This document shows, one piece after another, positions 1 to 8,710 of a DNA stretch of 64,000 nucleotides. The DNA is taken from positions 2,046,001 to 2,110,000 of the forward strand of contig CP109468.1 in the NCBI GenBank assembly GCA_036227345.1, given 5' to 3'. The translations under genes and the position numbers were made by a program. The first letter of the stretch is position 1. Each line of letters opens with the position of its first letter. The notes beneath the pieces were generated by a model. It was not told the origin of the DNA. It was given only the letters and a program-made list of their open reading frames with translations, and did not search any database. This DNA is from Streptomyces sp. NBC_01463. GTDB taxonomy: Bacteria; Actinomycetota; Actinomycetes; Streptomycetales; Streptomycetaceae.

Positions 1-1
1 C

Positions 2-586
2 GTCCCGCCCGCGTTCCGTTCGGCGGTGGACGCGCTGCGCTCGGCGCGGCTGCGCCCCGAACTGGAGGTGGAGCCGACGCGGCCGCCCAAACGGCTCGCT
101 CCGTACGCGTACGCGCTGGAGGCGGCGGTCGTCGACGGCGAGGACGACCTCGCGGACGGGCGGCTCGTCCTGCTCCACGACCCGGACGGCCACGAGGCCT
201 GGCAGGGCAACTTCCGGCTGGTGACGCTGGTGCGTGCCGAGCTGGAGCCGGAGATGGCCTCCGACCCGCTGCTGCCGGAGGTGTGCTGGTCGTGGCTGAC
301 GGGAGCACTGGAGGCGCGCGGTCTGTCGTTCGGGGAGGCGGGCGGCACGGTCACCCGGGCGGGATCGCACTACTTCGGTGCGCTGGAGACGCGGCGGCCG
401 GCCACACAGATCGAGATCCGGGCGTCCTGGACGCCGCGCGAGGGCCGCGGCGGGGTGCCGGACACGGCGGCGCACCTGATGGCGTGGGGCGACCTGCTGT
501 GCCAGATCGCCGGCCTGCCGCCGTCGGGTCCCGTGGACGCGGCGGTGGTGACGCTGCCGCAGCGGCGCGGTCCGCAGGTCTCGTAG
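2..586 (+). CDS. DUF3000 family protein (5' end outside window)
   Basis: The frame is open from base 2. Residues before the first in-window GTG (base 26) read as normal protein (VPPAFRSAVDAL), so the true start lies upstream and this copy is truncated by the window edge. The 194 visible residues resemble the actinobacterial DUF3000 family. That family has no known function and usually sits near hemE and the RNase D gene, and the RNase D gene is indeed close downstream. No signal peptide or membrane segment is visible. The protein looks soluble, with several acidic patches and a tryptophan-containing core (CWSWLTGALEARG). A perfect hairpin follows at 648-676. The family call rests on context and general resemblance. 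Confidence 0.75.
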   Translation, partial: VPPAFRSAVDALRSARLRPELEVEPTRPPKRLAPYAYALEAAVVDGEDDLADGRLVLLHDPDGHEAWQGNFRLVTLVRAELEPEMASDPLLPEVCWSWLTGALEARGLSFGEAGGTVTRAGSHYFGALETRRPATQIEIRASWTPREGRGGVPDTAAHLMAWGDLLCQIAGLPPSGPVDAAVVTLPQRRGPQVS

Positions 587-647
587 GCGTCCGCCCGCGC
601 GAGCCCCCCGCTCCGGATTTCCGTTCCGGATCCGCGTCTCCGCGTCC

Positions 648-676
648 AGGTTCCGTGACACAGCGTCACGGAACCT
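648..676 (+). terminator. Hairpin after the DUF3000 gene
   Basis: A perfect 12-bp inverted repeat (AGGTTCCGTGAC / GTCACGGAACCT) with a 5-nt loop lies 62 bp after the stop. It has no U-tract, which is common for Streptomyces terminators. It separates the DUF3000 gene from the next promoter. Confidence 0.6.
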
Positions 677-680
677 CGCA

Positions 681-707
681 CAGTCACCGGCTCTTTTTTC
701 GTACAAT
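681..707 (+). promoter_or_regulatory. Candidate promoter of the response-regulator gene
   Basis: This is an AT-rich island in the 281-bp gap before the regulator gene. TACAAT at 702-707 is a good -10 hexamer, preceded by a T-run. The -35 (about 681-686, CAGTCA) is weak. Downstream, AAAGGAG at about 763 and GAAGGAG at about 786 resemble ribosome-binding sites but do not sit in front of the regulator start. Confidence 0.35.
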
Positions 708-867
708 CGATCGCGCGTCCTATTTGCCCGAATTGTTACTCACCAAATCGTGATCTTCCTCTAAAGGAGCAGGGGTCTGCTGCCGAAGGAGTCAATGACC
801 CTTCAAGCACGGTTCGCCCCGGCTTCATCCCCGAGCCGGCCCGTCCCGCCACTCCCCAGGAGGCCTG

Positions 868-1530
868 GTGTCCGTTCTCCTCGAGCAGCCCGCAAGCCTG
901 GTCGCCTACCGCCCGAACAAGCCGACGGCCATGGTCGTCGTGGCCGACCCGCGCGTCCGTTCCACCGTCACCCGCCATCTGTGGGCACTCGGAGTACGTG
1001 ACGTCATCGAGGCGTCGTCCATCGCGGAGGCCCGCCCCCGCGTCGGCAACCCGCGCGACATCTGCGTAGCCGACGTCCACCTGCCCGACGGTTCCGGGCT
1101 GACCCTGCTGTCCGAAACCCGAGCCGCCGGCTGGCCGAACGGCCTCGCCCTCTCCGCCGCCGACGACATCGGCGCCGTGCGCAACGCCCTCGCGGGCGGC
1201 GTCAAGGGCTACGTCGTCACCGGCACCCGTACCAACATCGGCCACCCCACCCGTCCCGGCGTCGCACCCATCGGCGCCACCGCCGCCCGTATGCACCGCC
1301 GGCCCCCCGGCACCCCGAGCCACCCGGGCGGCTACCGCGAACTGTCCGGACGTGAGGTGGAGGTCCTGCGCCTCGTCGCCGAAGGACAGTCCAACAAGGC
1401 GATCGGCGTCTCCATGGGGCTGTCCGCCCTGACCGTCAAGAGCCACCTCGCCCGCATCGCCCGCAAACTCGGCACCGGGGACCGCGCAGGCATGGTCGCC
1501 GTCGCCCTGCGAACGGGCATCATCCACTGA
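868..1530 (+). CDS. Orphan response regulator, NarL/LuxR type
   Basis: This 220-residue two-domain regulator starts at GTG 868, behind an AGGAGG site. Residues 21-120 form a receiver. The phosphoacceptor is D69 in VADVHLPDG, with S96 and K113 in the expected switch positions. The first acidic-pocket motif is reduced to a single aspartate (VADP, D27) instead of the usual pair. A Pro/Gly-rich linker leads to a LuxR-type HTH at about 155-213 (LSGREVEVLRLVAEGQSNK, then LTVKSHLARIARKLG). No histidine kinase gene is adjacent, so the activating signal is unknown. The reduced acidic pocket may mean weak or phosphorylation-independent activation. That last point is inference. Confidence 0.85.
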   Translation: MSVLLEQPASLVAYRPNKPTAMVVVADPRVRSTVTRHLWALGVRDVIEASSIAEARPRVGNPRDICVADVHLPDGSGLTLLSETRAAGWPNGLALSAADDIGAVRNALAGGVKGYVVTGTRTNIGHPTRPGVAPIGATAARMHRRPPGTPSHPGGYRELSGREVEVLRLVAEGQSNKAIGVSMGLSALTVKSHLARIARKLGTGDRAGMVAVALRTGIIH

Positions 1531-1594
1531 ATCCCGACGAAACCGCACCCCCGCCGGTGTGCAGAGATGCGGAACCGGCTGGATTACATGCATC

Positions 1595-1630
1595 GGCGCC
1601 CGTCGACGGATCATTCCGTCGACGGGCGCC
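1595..1630 (+). terminator. Perfect 16-bp hairpin between the regulator and RNase D genes
   Basis: GGCGCCCGTCGACGGA and its exact reverse complement are separated by TCAT, 65 bp after the regulator stop and 26 bp before the RNase D start. There is no U-tract. It could terminate the regulator mRNA. Because it lies so close to the next start, it could also act in the RNase D leader. Confidence 0.6.
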
Positions 1631-1655
1631 GTACATACACAGATACCCTTGACAC

Positions 1656-2930
1656 GTGACCGACGCCCAAGAGACCGCAGCAGACACTTCACTGCGAACC
1701 ACCGGGGGCGCCCCCCCGGACGACGTCGCCCCGGCGCCGATCCCCTTGCTCGAACCGCGCGAGGGCATTCCACCGGTGGTGGCCTCCGACGATGCCCTGG
1801 CCGGGGTGATCGCGGCCTTCGCCGCGGGCACCGGCCCGGTGGCCGTCGACGCCGAGCGCGCCTCCGGCTACCGCTACGGGCAGCGCGCCTACCTCGTGCA
1901 GCTGCGCCGTGAGGGCGCGGGCAGCGCGCTCGTCGACCCGGTCGGCTGTCCCGACCTGTCCGGGCTCGGGGAGGCGCTGCGCGGAACCGAGTGGATCCTG
2001 CACGCGGCGACCCAGGACCTGCCCTGTCTGCGCGAGATAGGGATGACCCCGACCGGGCTCTTCGACACCGAGCTGGCCGGACGGCTGGCCGGGTTCCCGC
2101 GGGTCGGCCTCGGCGCCATGGTCGAGAGCGTGCTCGGCTACTCACTGGAGAAGGGCCACTCCGCCGTCGACTGGTCCACCCGCCCGCTGCCCGACCCCTG
2201 GCTGCGCTACGCGGCGCTCGACGTCGAGCTGCTGATCGACCTGCGCAACTCGCTGGAGGAGGAGCTCGACCGGCAGGGCAAGCTGGAGTGGGCGCAGGAG
2301 GAGTTCGCGGCCATCGCCTCGGCACCGCCCGCTCCCCCGCGCCAGGACCCGTGGCGCCGCACCTCCGGCATGCACAAGGTCCGCCGCCGCCGGCAGATGG
2401 CCGTGGTCAGGGAGCTGTGGACGCTGCGCGACCAGGTCGCACGGCGCCGCGACATCTCCCCCGGCAAGGTGCTCGGCGACGCCGCGATCGTGGAGGCCGC
2501 GCTCGCGCTCCCGCCGAACACCCAGGCGCTGACCGCCCTGCCCGGCTTCGGCCACCGCATGGGCCGGCGCCAGCTGGAGCAGTGGCAGGGGGCCGTGGAC
2601 CGGGCGAAGGAGCTGCCCGACACGGAGCTGCCGCAGCCCGGCCAGCCCCTCACGGGCCCGCCCCCGCCCCGCGCCTGGGCGGACAAGGACCCGGCGGCCG
2701 CCGCCCGGCTGTCGGCCGCCCGCACCGCCGTGTCCGAGCTCGCGGAGCGGCTGAACATGCCGCAGGAGAACCTCATCACCCCCGACACCGTGCGCCGGGT
2801 CTGCTGGGAGCCGCCGAAGAACCTGACGCCGGACACGGTCGAGAACGCACTCGCCGGATACGGTGCGCGGCACTGGCAGATCGAGCAGGTGGGCCCGATC
2901 CTGCTCCGCGCGCTCGCCTCGGAAGCCTGA
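1656..2930 (+). CDS. rnd: Ribonuclease D (3'-5' exonuclease with HRDC domain)
   Basis: This 424-residue protein starts at GTG 1656. The N-terminal DEDD exonuclease domain (about 40-230) shows the metal ligands D65 and E67 (VAVDAERAS), D121 (LHAATQDLPCL) and the YxxxD motif Y185/D189 (RYAALDVEL), so it is of the DEDDy class. An HRDC nucleic-acid-binding domain follows at about 240-325 (HKVRRRRQMAVVRELW onward), then a C-terminal extension typical of actinobacterial members. The family trims 3' ends of stable RNAs such as tRNA precursors. An unrelated regulator gene lies upstream, and a strong terminator follows at 3046-3085, so it is probably monocistronic. Confidence 0.92.
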   Translation: MTDAQETAADTSLRTTGGAPPDDVAPAPIPLLEPREGIPPVVASDDALAGVIAAFAAGTGPVAVDAERASGYRYGQRAYLVQLRREGAGSALVDPVGCPDLSGLGEALRGTEWILHAATQDLPCLREIGMTPTGLFDTELAGRLAGFPRVGLGAMVESVLGYSLEKGHSAVDWSTRPLPDPWLRYAALDVELLIDLRNSLEEELDRQGKLEWAQEEFAAIASAPPAPPRQDPWRRTSGMHKVRRRRQMAVVRELWTLRDQVARRRDISPGKVLGDAAIVEAALALPPNTQALTALPGFGHRMGRRQLEQWQGAVDRAKELPDTELPQPGQPLTGPPPPRAWADKDPAAAARLSAARTAVSELAERLNMPQENLITPDTVRRVCWEPPKNLTPDTVENALAGYGARHWQIEQVGPILLRALASEA

Positions 2931-3045
2931 GGGAGTCCGGGAAATCCGAAGAATTCGGAGGAGGGCCGCCTGAGAAGGCATGGGACAGGGGCGTATTCAC
3001 GCCAGGTTCCACGAGCTCCCCGGACCCGCACCACGCGCTCGTCCC

Positions 3046-3085
3046 AGGCCCGGACGGCCCCTTTTCGGGGCCGTCCGGGCCTTTT
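3046..3085 (+). terminator. Rho-independent terminator after rnd
   Basis: AGGCCCGGACGGCCCC pairs perfectly with GGGGCCGTCCGGGCCT across a 5-nt loop, and four T follow. This is a strong intrinsic terminator 115 bp after the RNase D stop. Confidence 0.88.
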
Positions 3086-3133
3086 CGCGCATGTGACCTT
3101 CGCCGCTCCCGCCACAAGGACTGGGCAGTCTGG

Positions 3134-3150
3134 TTACCCGCAAGTAGCAT
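3134..3150 (+). promoter_or_regulatory. Candidate fadAB promoter/operator
   Basis: TTACCCGCAAGTAG is an imperfect dyad (TTAC-N6-GTAG) that overlaps TAGCAT (3145-3150), a plausible -10 about 70 bp before the fadA start. Dyads of this shape occur upstream of actinobacterial acyl-CoA genes. No specific regulator can be named from the sequence. Confidence 0.3.
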
Positions 3151-3218
3151 GTGGGTGGCGGCGCGCTCCTGGGCGTGCCCCGCAGCAGTGCCATCCCGCA
3201 CCCTGGAGGAGAGCCATC

Positions 3219-4439
3219 GTGCCTCGTACCATCCGGGACGTCGTCTTCGTCGACGGCGTCCGCACCCCGTTCGGCAAAGCGGGCCCGAAGGGCATCTACC
3301 ACGAGACCCGCGCCGACGATCTCGTCGTGAAGGCCATCCGGGAGCTGCTGCGCCGCAACCCGGACCTGGACCCCGCCAAGATCGACGAGGTCGCCATCGC
3401 CGCGACCACACAGATCGGCGACCAGGGCCTCACGCTCGGCCGCACCGCCGGAATCCTGGCCGGTCTGCCGCAGTCCGTCCCCGGTTACTCGATCGACCGC
3501 ATGTGCGCGGGCGCCCTGACCGCCGTCACCTCGACGGCCGGCTCGATCGCCTTCGGCGCGTACGACGTCGTCGTCGCCGGTGGCGTCGAGCACATGGGCC
3601 GCCACCCGATGGGCGAGGGCGTGGACCCGAACCCGCGCTTCGTGTCGGAGAAGCTGGTCGACGAGTCCGCCCTGTTCATGGGCATGACCGCGGAGAACCT
3701 GCACGACCGGTACCCCACGATCACCAAGCAGCGCGCCGACGAGTACGCGGTGCGTTCGCAGGAGAAGGCCGCCAAGGCGTACGCCAACGGCAAGATCCAG
3801 CAGGACCTGGTGCCGGTCTCCGTGCGCCGCACGAACGCGGAGGCCGGTGAGACGGGCTGGGGCCTGGTCACCGCCGACGAGCCGATGCGCCCGGGCACCA
3901 CGCTGGAGTCCCTGGCCGGTCTGAAGACCCCGTTCCGCGCCCACGGCCGCGTGACGGCCGGCAACGCCGCGGGTCTCAACGACGGCGCCACCGCCTCGCT
4001 GCTCGCCGCCGAGGACGTCGCCCGCGAGCTGGGCCTCCCGGTCAAGATGCGCCTCGTCTCCTACGCCTTCGCCGGCGTCGAGCCGGAGGTCATGGGCTAC
4101 GGCCCGATCCCGGCGACGGAGAAGGCGCTGTCGAAGGCCGGGCTGTCCATCTCGGACATCGGTCTCTTCGAGATCAACGAGGCGTTCGCCGTGCAGGTGC
4201 TCGCCTTCCTGGAGCACTACGGCATCGCCGACGACGACGCCCGCGTCAACCAGTACGGCGGCGCGATCGCCTACGGCCACCCGCTGGCCTCCTCCGGCGT
4301 CCGGCTGATGACCCAGCTGGCCCGCCAGTTCGAGGAGCAGCCGGAGGTCCGCTACGGCCTGACGACCATGTGCGTCGGCTTCGGCATGGGCGCCACGGTC
4401 GTCTGGGAGAACCCGCACTTCGACGGAGGCAACAAGTGA
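3219..4439 (+). CDS. fadA: Thiolase, acetyl-CoA C-acyltransferase
   Basis: This 406-residue beta-ketothiolase cleaves 3-ketoacyl-CoA to acetyl-CoA plus a shortened acyl-CoA in fatty acid beta-oxidation. GTG 3219 is chosen because CTGGAGGAG lies just upstream and the protein then begins MPRTIRDVVFVDGVRTPFGK, the normal thiolase N-terminus. An upstream in-frame start at 3093 would add 42 unlikely residues. The catalytic triad is visible: nucleophile C96 (SIDRMCAGAL), H354 (YGHPLASSG) and C385 (TTMCVGFGMG). The stop overlaps the fadB start as GTGA, so the two chains are translationally coupled, as expected for subunits of one trifunctional complex. Confidence 0.93.
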   Translation: MPRTIRDVVFVDGVRTPFGKAGPKGIYHETRADDLVVKAIRELLRRNPDLDPAKIDEVAIAATTQIGDQGLTLGRTAGILAGLPQSVPGYSIDRMCAGALTAVTSTAGSIAFGAYDVVVAGGVEHMGRHPMGEGVDPNPRFVSEKLVDESALFMGMTAENLHDRYPTITKQRADEYAVRSQEKAAKAYANGKIQQDLVPVSVRRTNAEAGETGWGLVTADEPMRPGTTLESLAGLKTPFRAHGRVTAGNAAGLNDGATASLLAAEDVARELGLPVKMRLVSYAFAGVEPEVMGYGPIPATEKALSKAGLSISDIGLFEINEAFAVQVLAFLEHYGIADDDARVNQYGGAIAYGHPLASSGVRLMTQLARQFEEQPEVRYGLTTMCVGFGMGATVVWENPHFDGGNK

Positions 4440-6568
4440 GCACGACCACCACTGAGCTTCTGAAGGGCGCGGCCGAGCTGTTCCCCGGCGAGGTCGTCAC
4501 CCAGGCGCACGTACGCCACCTGGACCTCCCGGGCGGTGCGGGCAACTTCGCCCTCATCACCCTGGACAACGGCCTGGACCACACCAAGCCGACCACCTTC
4601 GGACCGCAGTCGCTGGCGAACCTGAACGCCGCCATCGACCAGGTCGAGAAGGAGGCCGCCGAGGGCACGGTCACCGGTATCGGCATCACCGGCAAGCCGT
4701 TCATCTTCGCGGTCGGCGCCGACCTCAAGGGCGTCGAGCTGCTGAAGGAGCACAGCGACGCGCTGGCCATCGGCAAGGGCGGCCACGACGTCTTCCGCCG
4801 CCTTTCCGGCCTCGCGGTCCCGACGTTCGCGTACTACAACGGCGCGGCGATGGGCGGCGGTGTCGAGGTCGGTCTGCACTGCTCGTACCGCACCGTCTCC
4901 AAGGCGCTGCCCGCGTTCTCGCTGCCCGAGGTCTTCCTCGGTCTGGTCCCCGGCTGGGGCGGCTGCGCGCTGCTCCCCAACCTGATCGGCGCGGACCGCG
5001 CGGTCTCGGTGATCATCGAGAACTCGCTGAACCAGAACCGCCAGCTCAAGGGCAAGCAGGTCTTCGAGCTCGGGATCGCCGACGCGCTCTTCGAGGGCGC
5101 GGACTTCCTGGAGCAGTCGCTGATCTGGACGGCGAACGTCCTGAACGGCACGCTCACGGTGGAGCGCCCCGAGATCGACCGCGGTGACGCCTGGGACCAG
5201 GCCGTCGCCCGGGGCAGGGCCATCGCCGACTCCAAGGTGCACGGCGCCGCCCCGGCCGCGTACCGCGCGCTGGAGATCATCGCCGCGGCCAAGGACGGCG
5301 ACCTGAGCGCCGGTTTCGACGCCGAGGACCAGGCCCTCGCGGACCTGATCATGGGCGGCGAGCTGCGCTCCGGGATCTACTCGTTCAACCTGGTCCAGAA
5401 GCGCGCCAAGCGCCCGGCCGGTGCCCCGGACAAGGCCCTGGCCCGTCCGGTCACCAAGGTCGGCGTGGTGGGCGCGGGCCTGATGGCCTCACAGCTCGCG
5501 CTGCTCTTCCTGCGCCGCCTCGAAGTACCGGTCGTGCTGACGGACATCGACCAGGCGCGCGTCGACAAGGGTGTGGGCTACGTCCACGCCGAGATCGAGA
5601 AGCTGCTCGGCAAGGGCCGCATCAACCAGGACAAGGCCAACCGTCTGAAGGCCCTGGTCTCCGGTGTGCTGGACAAGGCGGAGGGCTTCGCCGACGCCGA
5701 CTTCATCATCGAGGCGGTCTTCGAGGAGATCGGCGTCAAGCAGCAGGTGTTCGCGGAGGTCGAGGCGGTCGCCCCGGCGCACGCGATCCTCGCCACCAAC
5801 ACCTCGTCCCTCTCGGTCACCGAGATGGCGTCGAAGCTGAAGAACCCCGAGCGGGTCGTCGGTTTCCACTTCTTCAACCCGGTCGCGATCCTCCCGCTCC
5901 TGGAGATCGTCCGCGGCGAGCAGACCGACGACGCCTCGCTGGCCACGGCCTTCGGTGTCGCCCGCAAGCTGAAGAAGACCGCGGTGCTGGTGAAGGACGC
6001 CCCGGCGTTCGTCGTGAACCGCATCCTCACCCGCTTCATGGGCGAGATCCAGAACGTCATCGACGAGGGCACCCCGGTCGAGGTCGCGGAGAAGGCCATC
6101 GAGCCGCTCGGCCTGCCGATGTCCCCGCTGGTGCTCCTGGAGCTGGTCGGCCCGGCGATCGGCCTGCACGTCTCCGAGACCCTGAACCGCGCCTTCCCGG
6201 AGCGCTTCACCGTCTCCGAGAACCTGGCGGCCGTGGTCAAGGCCGGCAAGCGCGGTTTCTACGTCTACGACTCCGGCAAGCCGGAGCTGGACCCGGAGGT
6301 CGCCGCACTCCTGAAGCAGGGCGATGTCGTCCTGTCCGAGGAGCAGGTCCGCGACCGCGTCCTGGACGCGGTGGCGCAGGAGATCGGTCTGATGCTGGAC
6401 GAGGGCGTCGTCGCCGAGGCCCAGGACATCGACCTCTGCCTGATTACCGGCGCGGGCTGGCCCTTCCACCTGGGCGGCATCACGCCGTACCTGGACCGCG
6501 AGGGCGTCTCCGAGCGGGTGAACGGGAAGAAGTTCCTGGCGCAGGGCGTGGCGAGCGTCCCGGCGTAA
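4436..6568 (+). CDS. fadB: Fatty acid oxidation alpha subunit: enoyl-CoA hydratase / 3-hydroxyacyl-CoA dehydrogenase
   Basis: This 710-residue bifunctional enzyme catalyses the two steps before thiolase. GTG 4436 overlaps the fadA stop by four bases. The N-terminal crotonase domain (about 15-300) carries the oxyanion-hole segment FAVGADLKG and a second active-site region (GAAMGGGVEVGLH, then PEVFLGLVPGWGG). From about residue 338, KVGVVGAGLMASQLALLF opens the NAD-binding domain. In this glycine-rich loop the usual last Gly is Ala. The C-terminal 3-hydroxyacyl-CoA dehydrogenase dimerisation domains fill residues 520-700 and include FHFFNPVAILPLLEIV. It presumably forms a complex with FadA. A hairpin terminator follows at 6587-6620. 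Confidence 0.93.
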   Translation: MSTTTTELLKGAAELFPGEVVTQAHVRHLDLPGGAGNFALITLDNGLDHTKPTTFGPQSLANLNAAIDQVEKEAAEGTVTGIGITGKPFIFAVGADLKGVELLKEHSDALAIGKGGHDVFRRLSGLAVPTFAYYNGAAMGGGVEVGLHCSYRTVSKALPAFSLPEVFLGLVPGWGGCALLPNLIGADRAVSVIIENSLNQNRQLKGKQVFELGIADALFEGADFLEQSLIWTANVLNGTLTVERPEIDRGDAWDQAVARGRAIADSKVHGAAPAAYRALEIIAAAKDGDLSAGFDAEDQALADLIMGGELRSGIYSFNLVQKRAKRPAGAPDKALARPVTKVGVVGAGLMASQLALLFLRRLEVPVVLTDIDQARVDKGVGYVHAEIEKLLGKGRINQDKANRLKALVSGVLDKAEGFADADFIIEAVFEEIGVKQQVFAEVEAVAPAHAILATNTSSLSVTEMASKLKNPERVVGFHFFNPVAILPLLEIVRGEQTDDASLATAFGVARKLKKTAVLVKDAPAFVVNRILTRFMGEIQNVIDEGTPVEVAEKAIEPLGLPMSPLVLLELVGPAIGLHVSETLNRAFPERFTVSENLAAVVKAGKRGFYVYDSGKPELDPEVAALLKQGDVVLSEEQVRDRVLDAVAQEIGLMLDEGVVAEAQDIDLCLITGAGWPFHLGGITPYLDREGVSERVNGKKFLAQGVASVPA

Positions 6569-6586
6569 CACCCTTCGTTTCCTCGG

Positions 6587-6620
6587 ACCGCGGCCCGGCA
6601 CACCTGTGCCGGGCCGCGGT
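6587..6620. terminator. Bidirectional terminator between fadB and the convergent lipoprotein gene
   Basis: ACCGCGGCCCGGCAC and its perfect complement GTGCCGGGCCGCGGT are separated by ACCT. The hairpin lies 18 bp after the fadB stop and ends exactly at the stop of the convergent gene, so it can serve both transcripts. Confidence 0.85.
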
Positions 6621-7922
6621 TCATTCGGCGATCACCGCCAGGGCGGTGGCCACCGCCCGTTCGGTGCGGGCGCCGCCCGGCGAGTCGGTCGGCCGGTTCC
6701 ACAGCCGGTCCTCGACCACCATGGTCGTCGAACCTCCGCCGTCCAGGTTCACGGCGTCGGCCGCCCCCATCGAGACCATGAGGTCCGCCGCCTCCTGGAG
6801 CGAGACGCCGGCACTGATTCCGGGCCTCCGGCCGTCGAACGTCACCAGCAGGAGGGTTCCGTCCGCGGTGACGCCCGCCACGGTTCGGGGCTCCCGCTGC
6901 GCGACCGCGGCGCGGGAGAGCCCGTTGGCCTCGGCGTTGATCCGGGTCCGGCCGTCCCGGACCAGTGCGGGACCCGCCCCGATGACCGAGGTCTGCGTAC
7001 CGGACAGCCGTACCTCCCGGCTGTCGTACACGGCGGAGGTCACCGCGACGGACGCCCCGGGCCGGGCGTGGCGCGAGAGCCATTCCGCGCCCTTGCCGAT
7101 CCCGGACAGGACGCGTCCCCCGGACGGCACCGGGCCCCCGGCGGGCACCCGGAGTGCCGTCACCTTTCCGGTGCTGTCGAGGAGTGCGTCCACGCTGCCC
7201 CTGCCGCCCTTGGGGGAGGCGGCGCCCCATGCGGCGCCGATGGCCACGATCTCGTCCGGGTCCAGGCACAGCTGGTTGTGGACCGGGTAGGAGACGGGTT
7301 CGCCGGTACGGGCGAGCCGGTCTCCGCCGACTCCTCCGCAGCCCACGATGCGCCCGGGCACCCGGTTGATCCCGTCCAGCTCCCGGTGCGCGCCGTCGGA
7401 CGCGGCGAGGGACGAGGACGTGGAGACCTCGTCGATGCGGGGACGTGTGGCGGGGCCTCCGAGGATCAGGGCGGTCCGTCCGTTGGCCGCCTCGCTCAGC
7501 AGACTGCCTCCCGTCGCGTACACCCCGAGCGGGTCCCCCTCGTAGCCGCTGAACGCCGGCCCGCCGCGGATGTCGAAGTAGGAGGCGTTCACCGCGGCCC
7601 AGGCACCCGCCTCATGGGCCATGCTGCGCACGGTCGCGGACGCGGCCAGGCCCCTGCCGTGCACGCCCTTCACCGTCACCCGCGCACCGGGCGACAGCGA
7701 GATCACACTGATCCTGACGGGGCTGCCGTCGGCGAGCCGGCGGGTGGACCGCTCCAGTTCCACCCCGTCGGGGACGGTCGGGGCGGGCGCACCCGTCCCC
7801 GGGGACGCCGAGCGCTTCGCGGGCGGGGCGCCGGGGCTCCCGCCGGGCCCGGGACCGCATGCCGCTGCCAGCAGGCCGACGGTCAGGGCCCACACGCCGA
7901 ACCGGACGCGTGCCGGTGTCAC
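6621..7922 (-). CDS. Phosphodiester glycosidase (NAGPA-like) family lipoprotein
   Basis: This 433-residue predicted lipoprotein has a signal segment at residues 1-21 and a lipobox Cys at position 22 (LLAAACGP), followed by a Pro/Ser-rich spacer to about 50. The remainder matches the NAGPA/phosphodiester glycosidase fold. Features are an AAVNASYFDIRGGP block near 110-123, SYPVHNQLCLDPDEIVA in the middle and NLDGGGSTTMVV near the C-terminus. Family members remove GlcNAc from phosphodiester linkages. In Gram-positive bacteria they occur near wall-polymer or exopolysaccharide genes. It lies just downstream of the teichoic-acid-type operon on the same strand, so a role in trimming or remodelling a sugar-phosphate polymer is plausible. 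The substrate is unproven. Confidence 0.82.
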   Translation of the reverse strand: MTPARVRFGVWALTVGLLAAACGPGPGGSPGAPPAKRSASPGTGAPAPTVPDGVELERSTRRLADGSPVRISVISLSPGARVTVKGVHGRGLAASATVRSMAHEAGAWAAVNASYFDIRGGPAFSGYEGDPLGVYATGGSLLSEAANGRTALILGGPATRPRIDEVSTSSSLAASDGAHRELDGINRVPGRIVGCGGVGGDRLARTGEPVSYPVHNQLCLDPDEIVAIGAAWGAASPKGGRGSVDALLDSTGKVTALRVPAGGPVPSGGRVLSGIGKGAEWLSRHARPGASVAVTSAVYDSREVRLSGTQTSVIGAGPALVRDGRTRINAEANGLSRAAVAQREPRTVAGVTADGTLLLVTFDGRRPGISAGVSLQEAADLMVSMGAADAVNLDGGGSTTMVVEDRLWNRPTDSPGGARTERAVATALAVIAE

Positions 7923-7972
7923 ACTGCCCCCTGGTGGACTGGACGTTCTCGGCCCCTGGACACTGGCGGGCC

Positions 7973-8710
7973 TCAGCCCGCGATCACTCCGGGCGTGGTG
8001 CCCAGATCGCCCACGAAGACGGTGACCTGCGCACGTGTGAGCCGGTCCGCCGCGTCGGCGAGTACGTAGTCGAACGAGTCGTAGCCCGCGAACCCGGTGA
8101 CCGGGCTGTAGGTCACCAGCCCGTCGGGGCCGACGCCCGTCTCCCCGAAACGGGCCGGGCCGACGCCGACCAGCCGCACGCCGTCCCCCAGTCCGTCCGT
8201 GAGGCCGTTGACCGCGCCCCGGTACCCGGGCGGCACCATGAGCTTCCTGCCCTGGGCCGGGAGCGGGGCGATCCGGTAGCCGAGCTGCTTGATCGACCGG
8301 GTGCTCGCCGTGAGGCTGCTCCCGCCGTCGGCGATGATGCCTGCCCGCAGCTGCGGTACGAGGAAGGCGTCCAGGGGCACGTTCTCATGAACCGTCAGCG
8401 CGAACCGGGCCGTCCGTTCCTCCCCCGGGACGGTGGAGGTCGCATACCGGTCGCCCACCGCGAGCAGGCTCATCCCGGCGGCCCCTTCCACCACGGCCAC
8501 CCTGCTGAACGACTCGACCATCAGATAGCCGTAGTAGCGCGATCCCGGCCCCTCGGGTACGACCTTGAGCTCGAACGCGGCCGTCTCGCCCGGTCGCAGC
8601 GGACGGGCCGGGTCCTTGTCCCCGTGAAGCTCCACGGTGCAGACGATGGCCGGGTTTCCGGGCTGGACGCTCCTCAGCCGTGCGATCGGGTACATGCGCG
8701 TGTCCGTCAC
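7973..8710 (-). CDS. Hypothetical protein with C-terminal Ig-like domain
   Basis: This 245-residue protein has no recognised family and no signal peptide. ATG 8710 overlaps the stop of the SGNH hydrolase gene (ATGA), so the two are coupled. The N-terminal half is beta-rich (VCTVELHGDKD, AAFELKVVPEG, RFALTVHENVPLD). The C-terminal 80 residues contain a bacterial Ig/cadherin-like pattern (LVTYSPVTGFAGYDSFDYVL), then closing strands at AQVTVFVGDLG. Such domains usually bind carbohydrate or protein partners outside the cell, yet no export signal is visible at this start. Context suggests an accessory to the wall-polymer operon. The function is unknown. Confidence 0.65.
   Translation of the reverse strand: MTDTRMYPIARLRSVQPGNPAIVCTVELHGDKDPARPLRPGETAAFELKVVPEGPGSRYYGYLMVESFSRVAVVEGAAGMSLLAVGDRYATSTVPGEERTARFALTVHENVPLDAFLVPQLRAGIIADGGSSLTASTRSIKQLGYRIAPLPAQGRKLMVPPGYRGAVNGLTDGLGDGVRLVGVGPARFGETGVGPDGLVTYSPVTGFAGYDSFDYVLADAADRLTRAQVTVFVGDLGTTPGVIAG

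Noticed and set aside
795..1001. Short frame with a good ribosome-binding site (GAAGGAG) before the response-regulator gene
   Set aside because: It overlaps the regulator out of frame, has poor codon bias and matches nothing. A translated leader cannot be excluded, but there is no positive evidence.
736..2325. A 529-codon minus-strand frame
   Set aside because: It spans the antisense of the regulator, a hairpin and part of RNase D; its translation is almost pure Arg/Pro/Ala/Gly.
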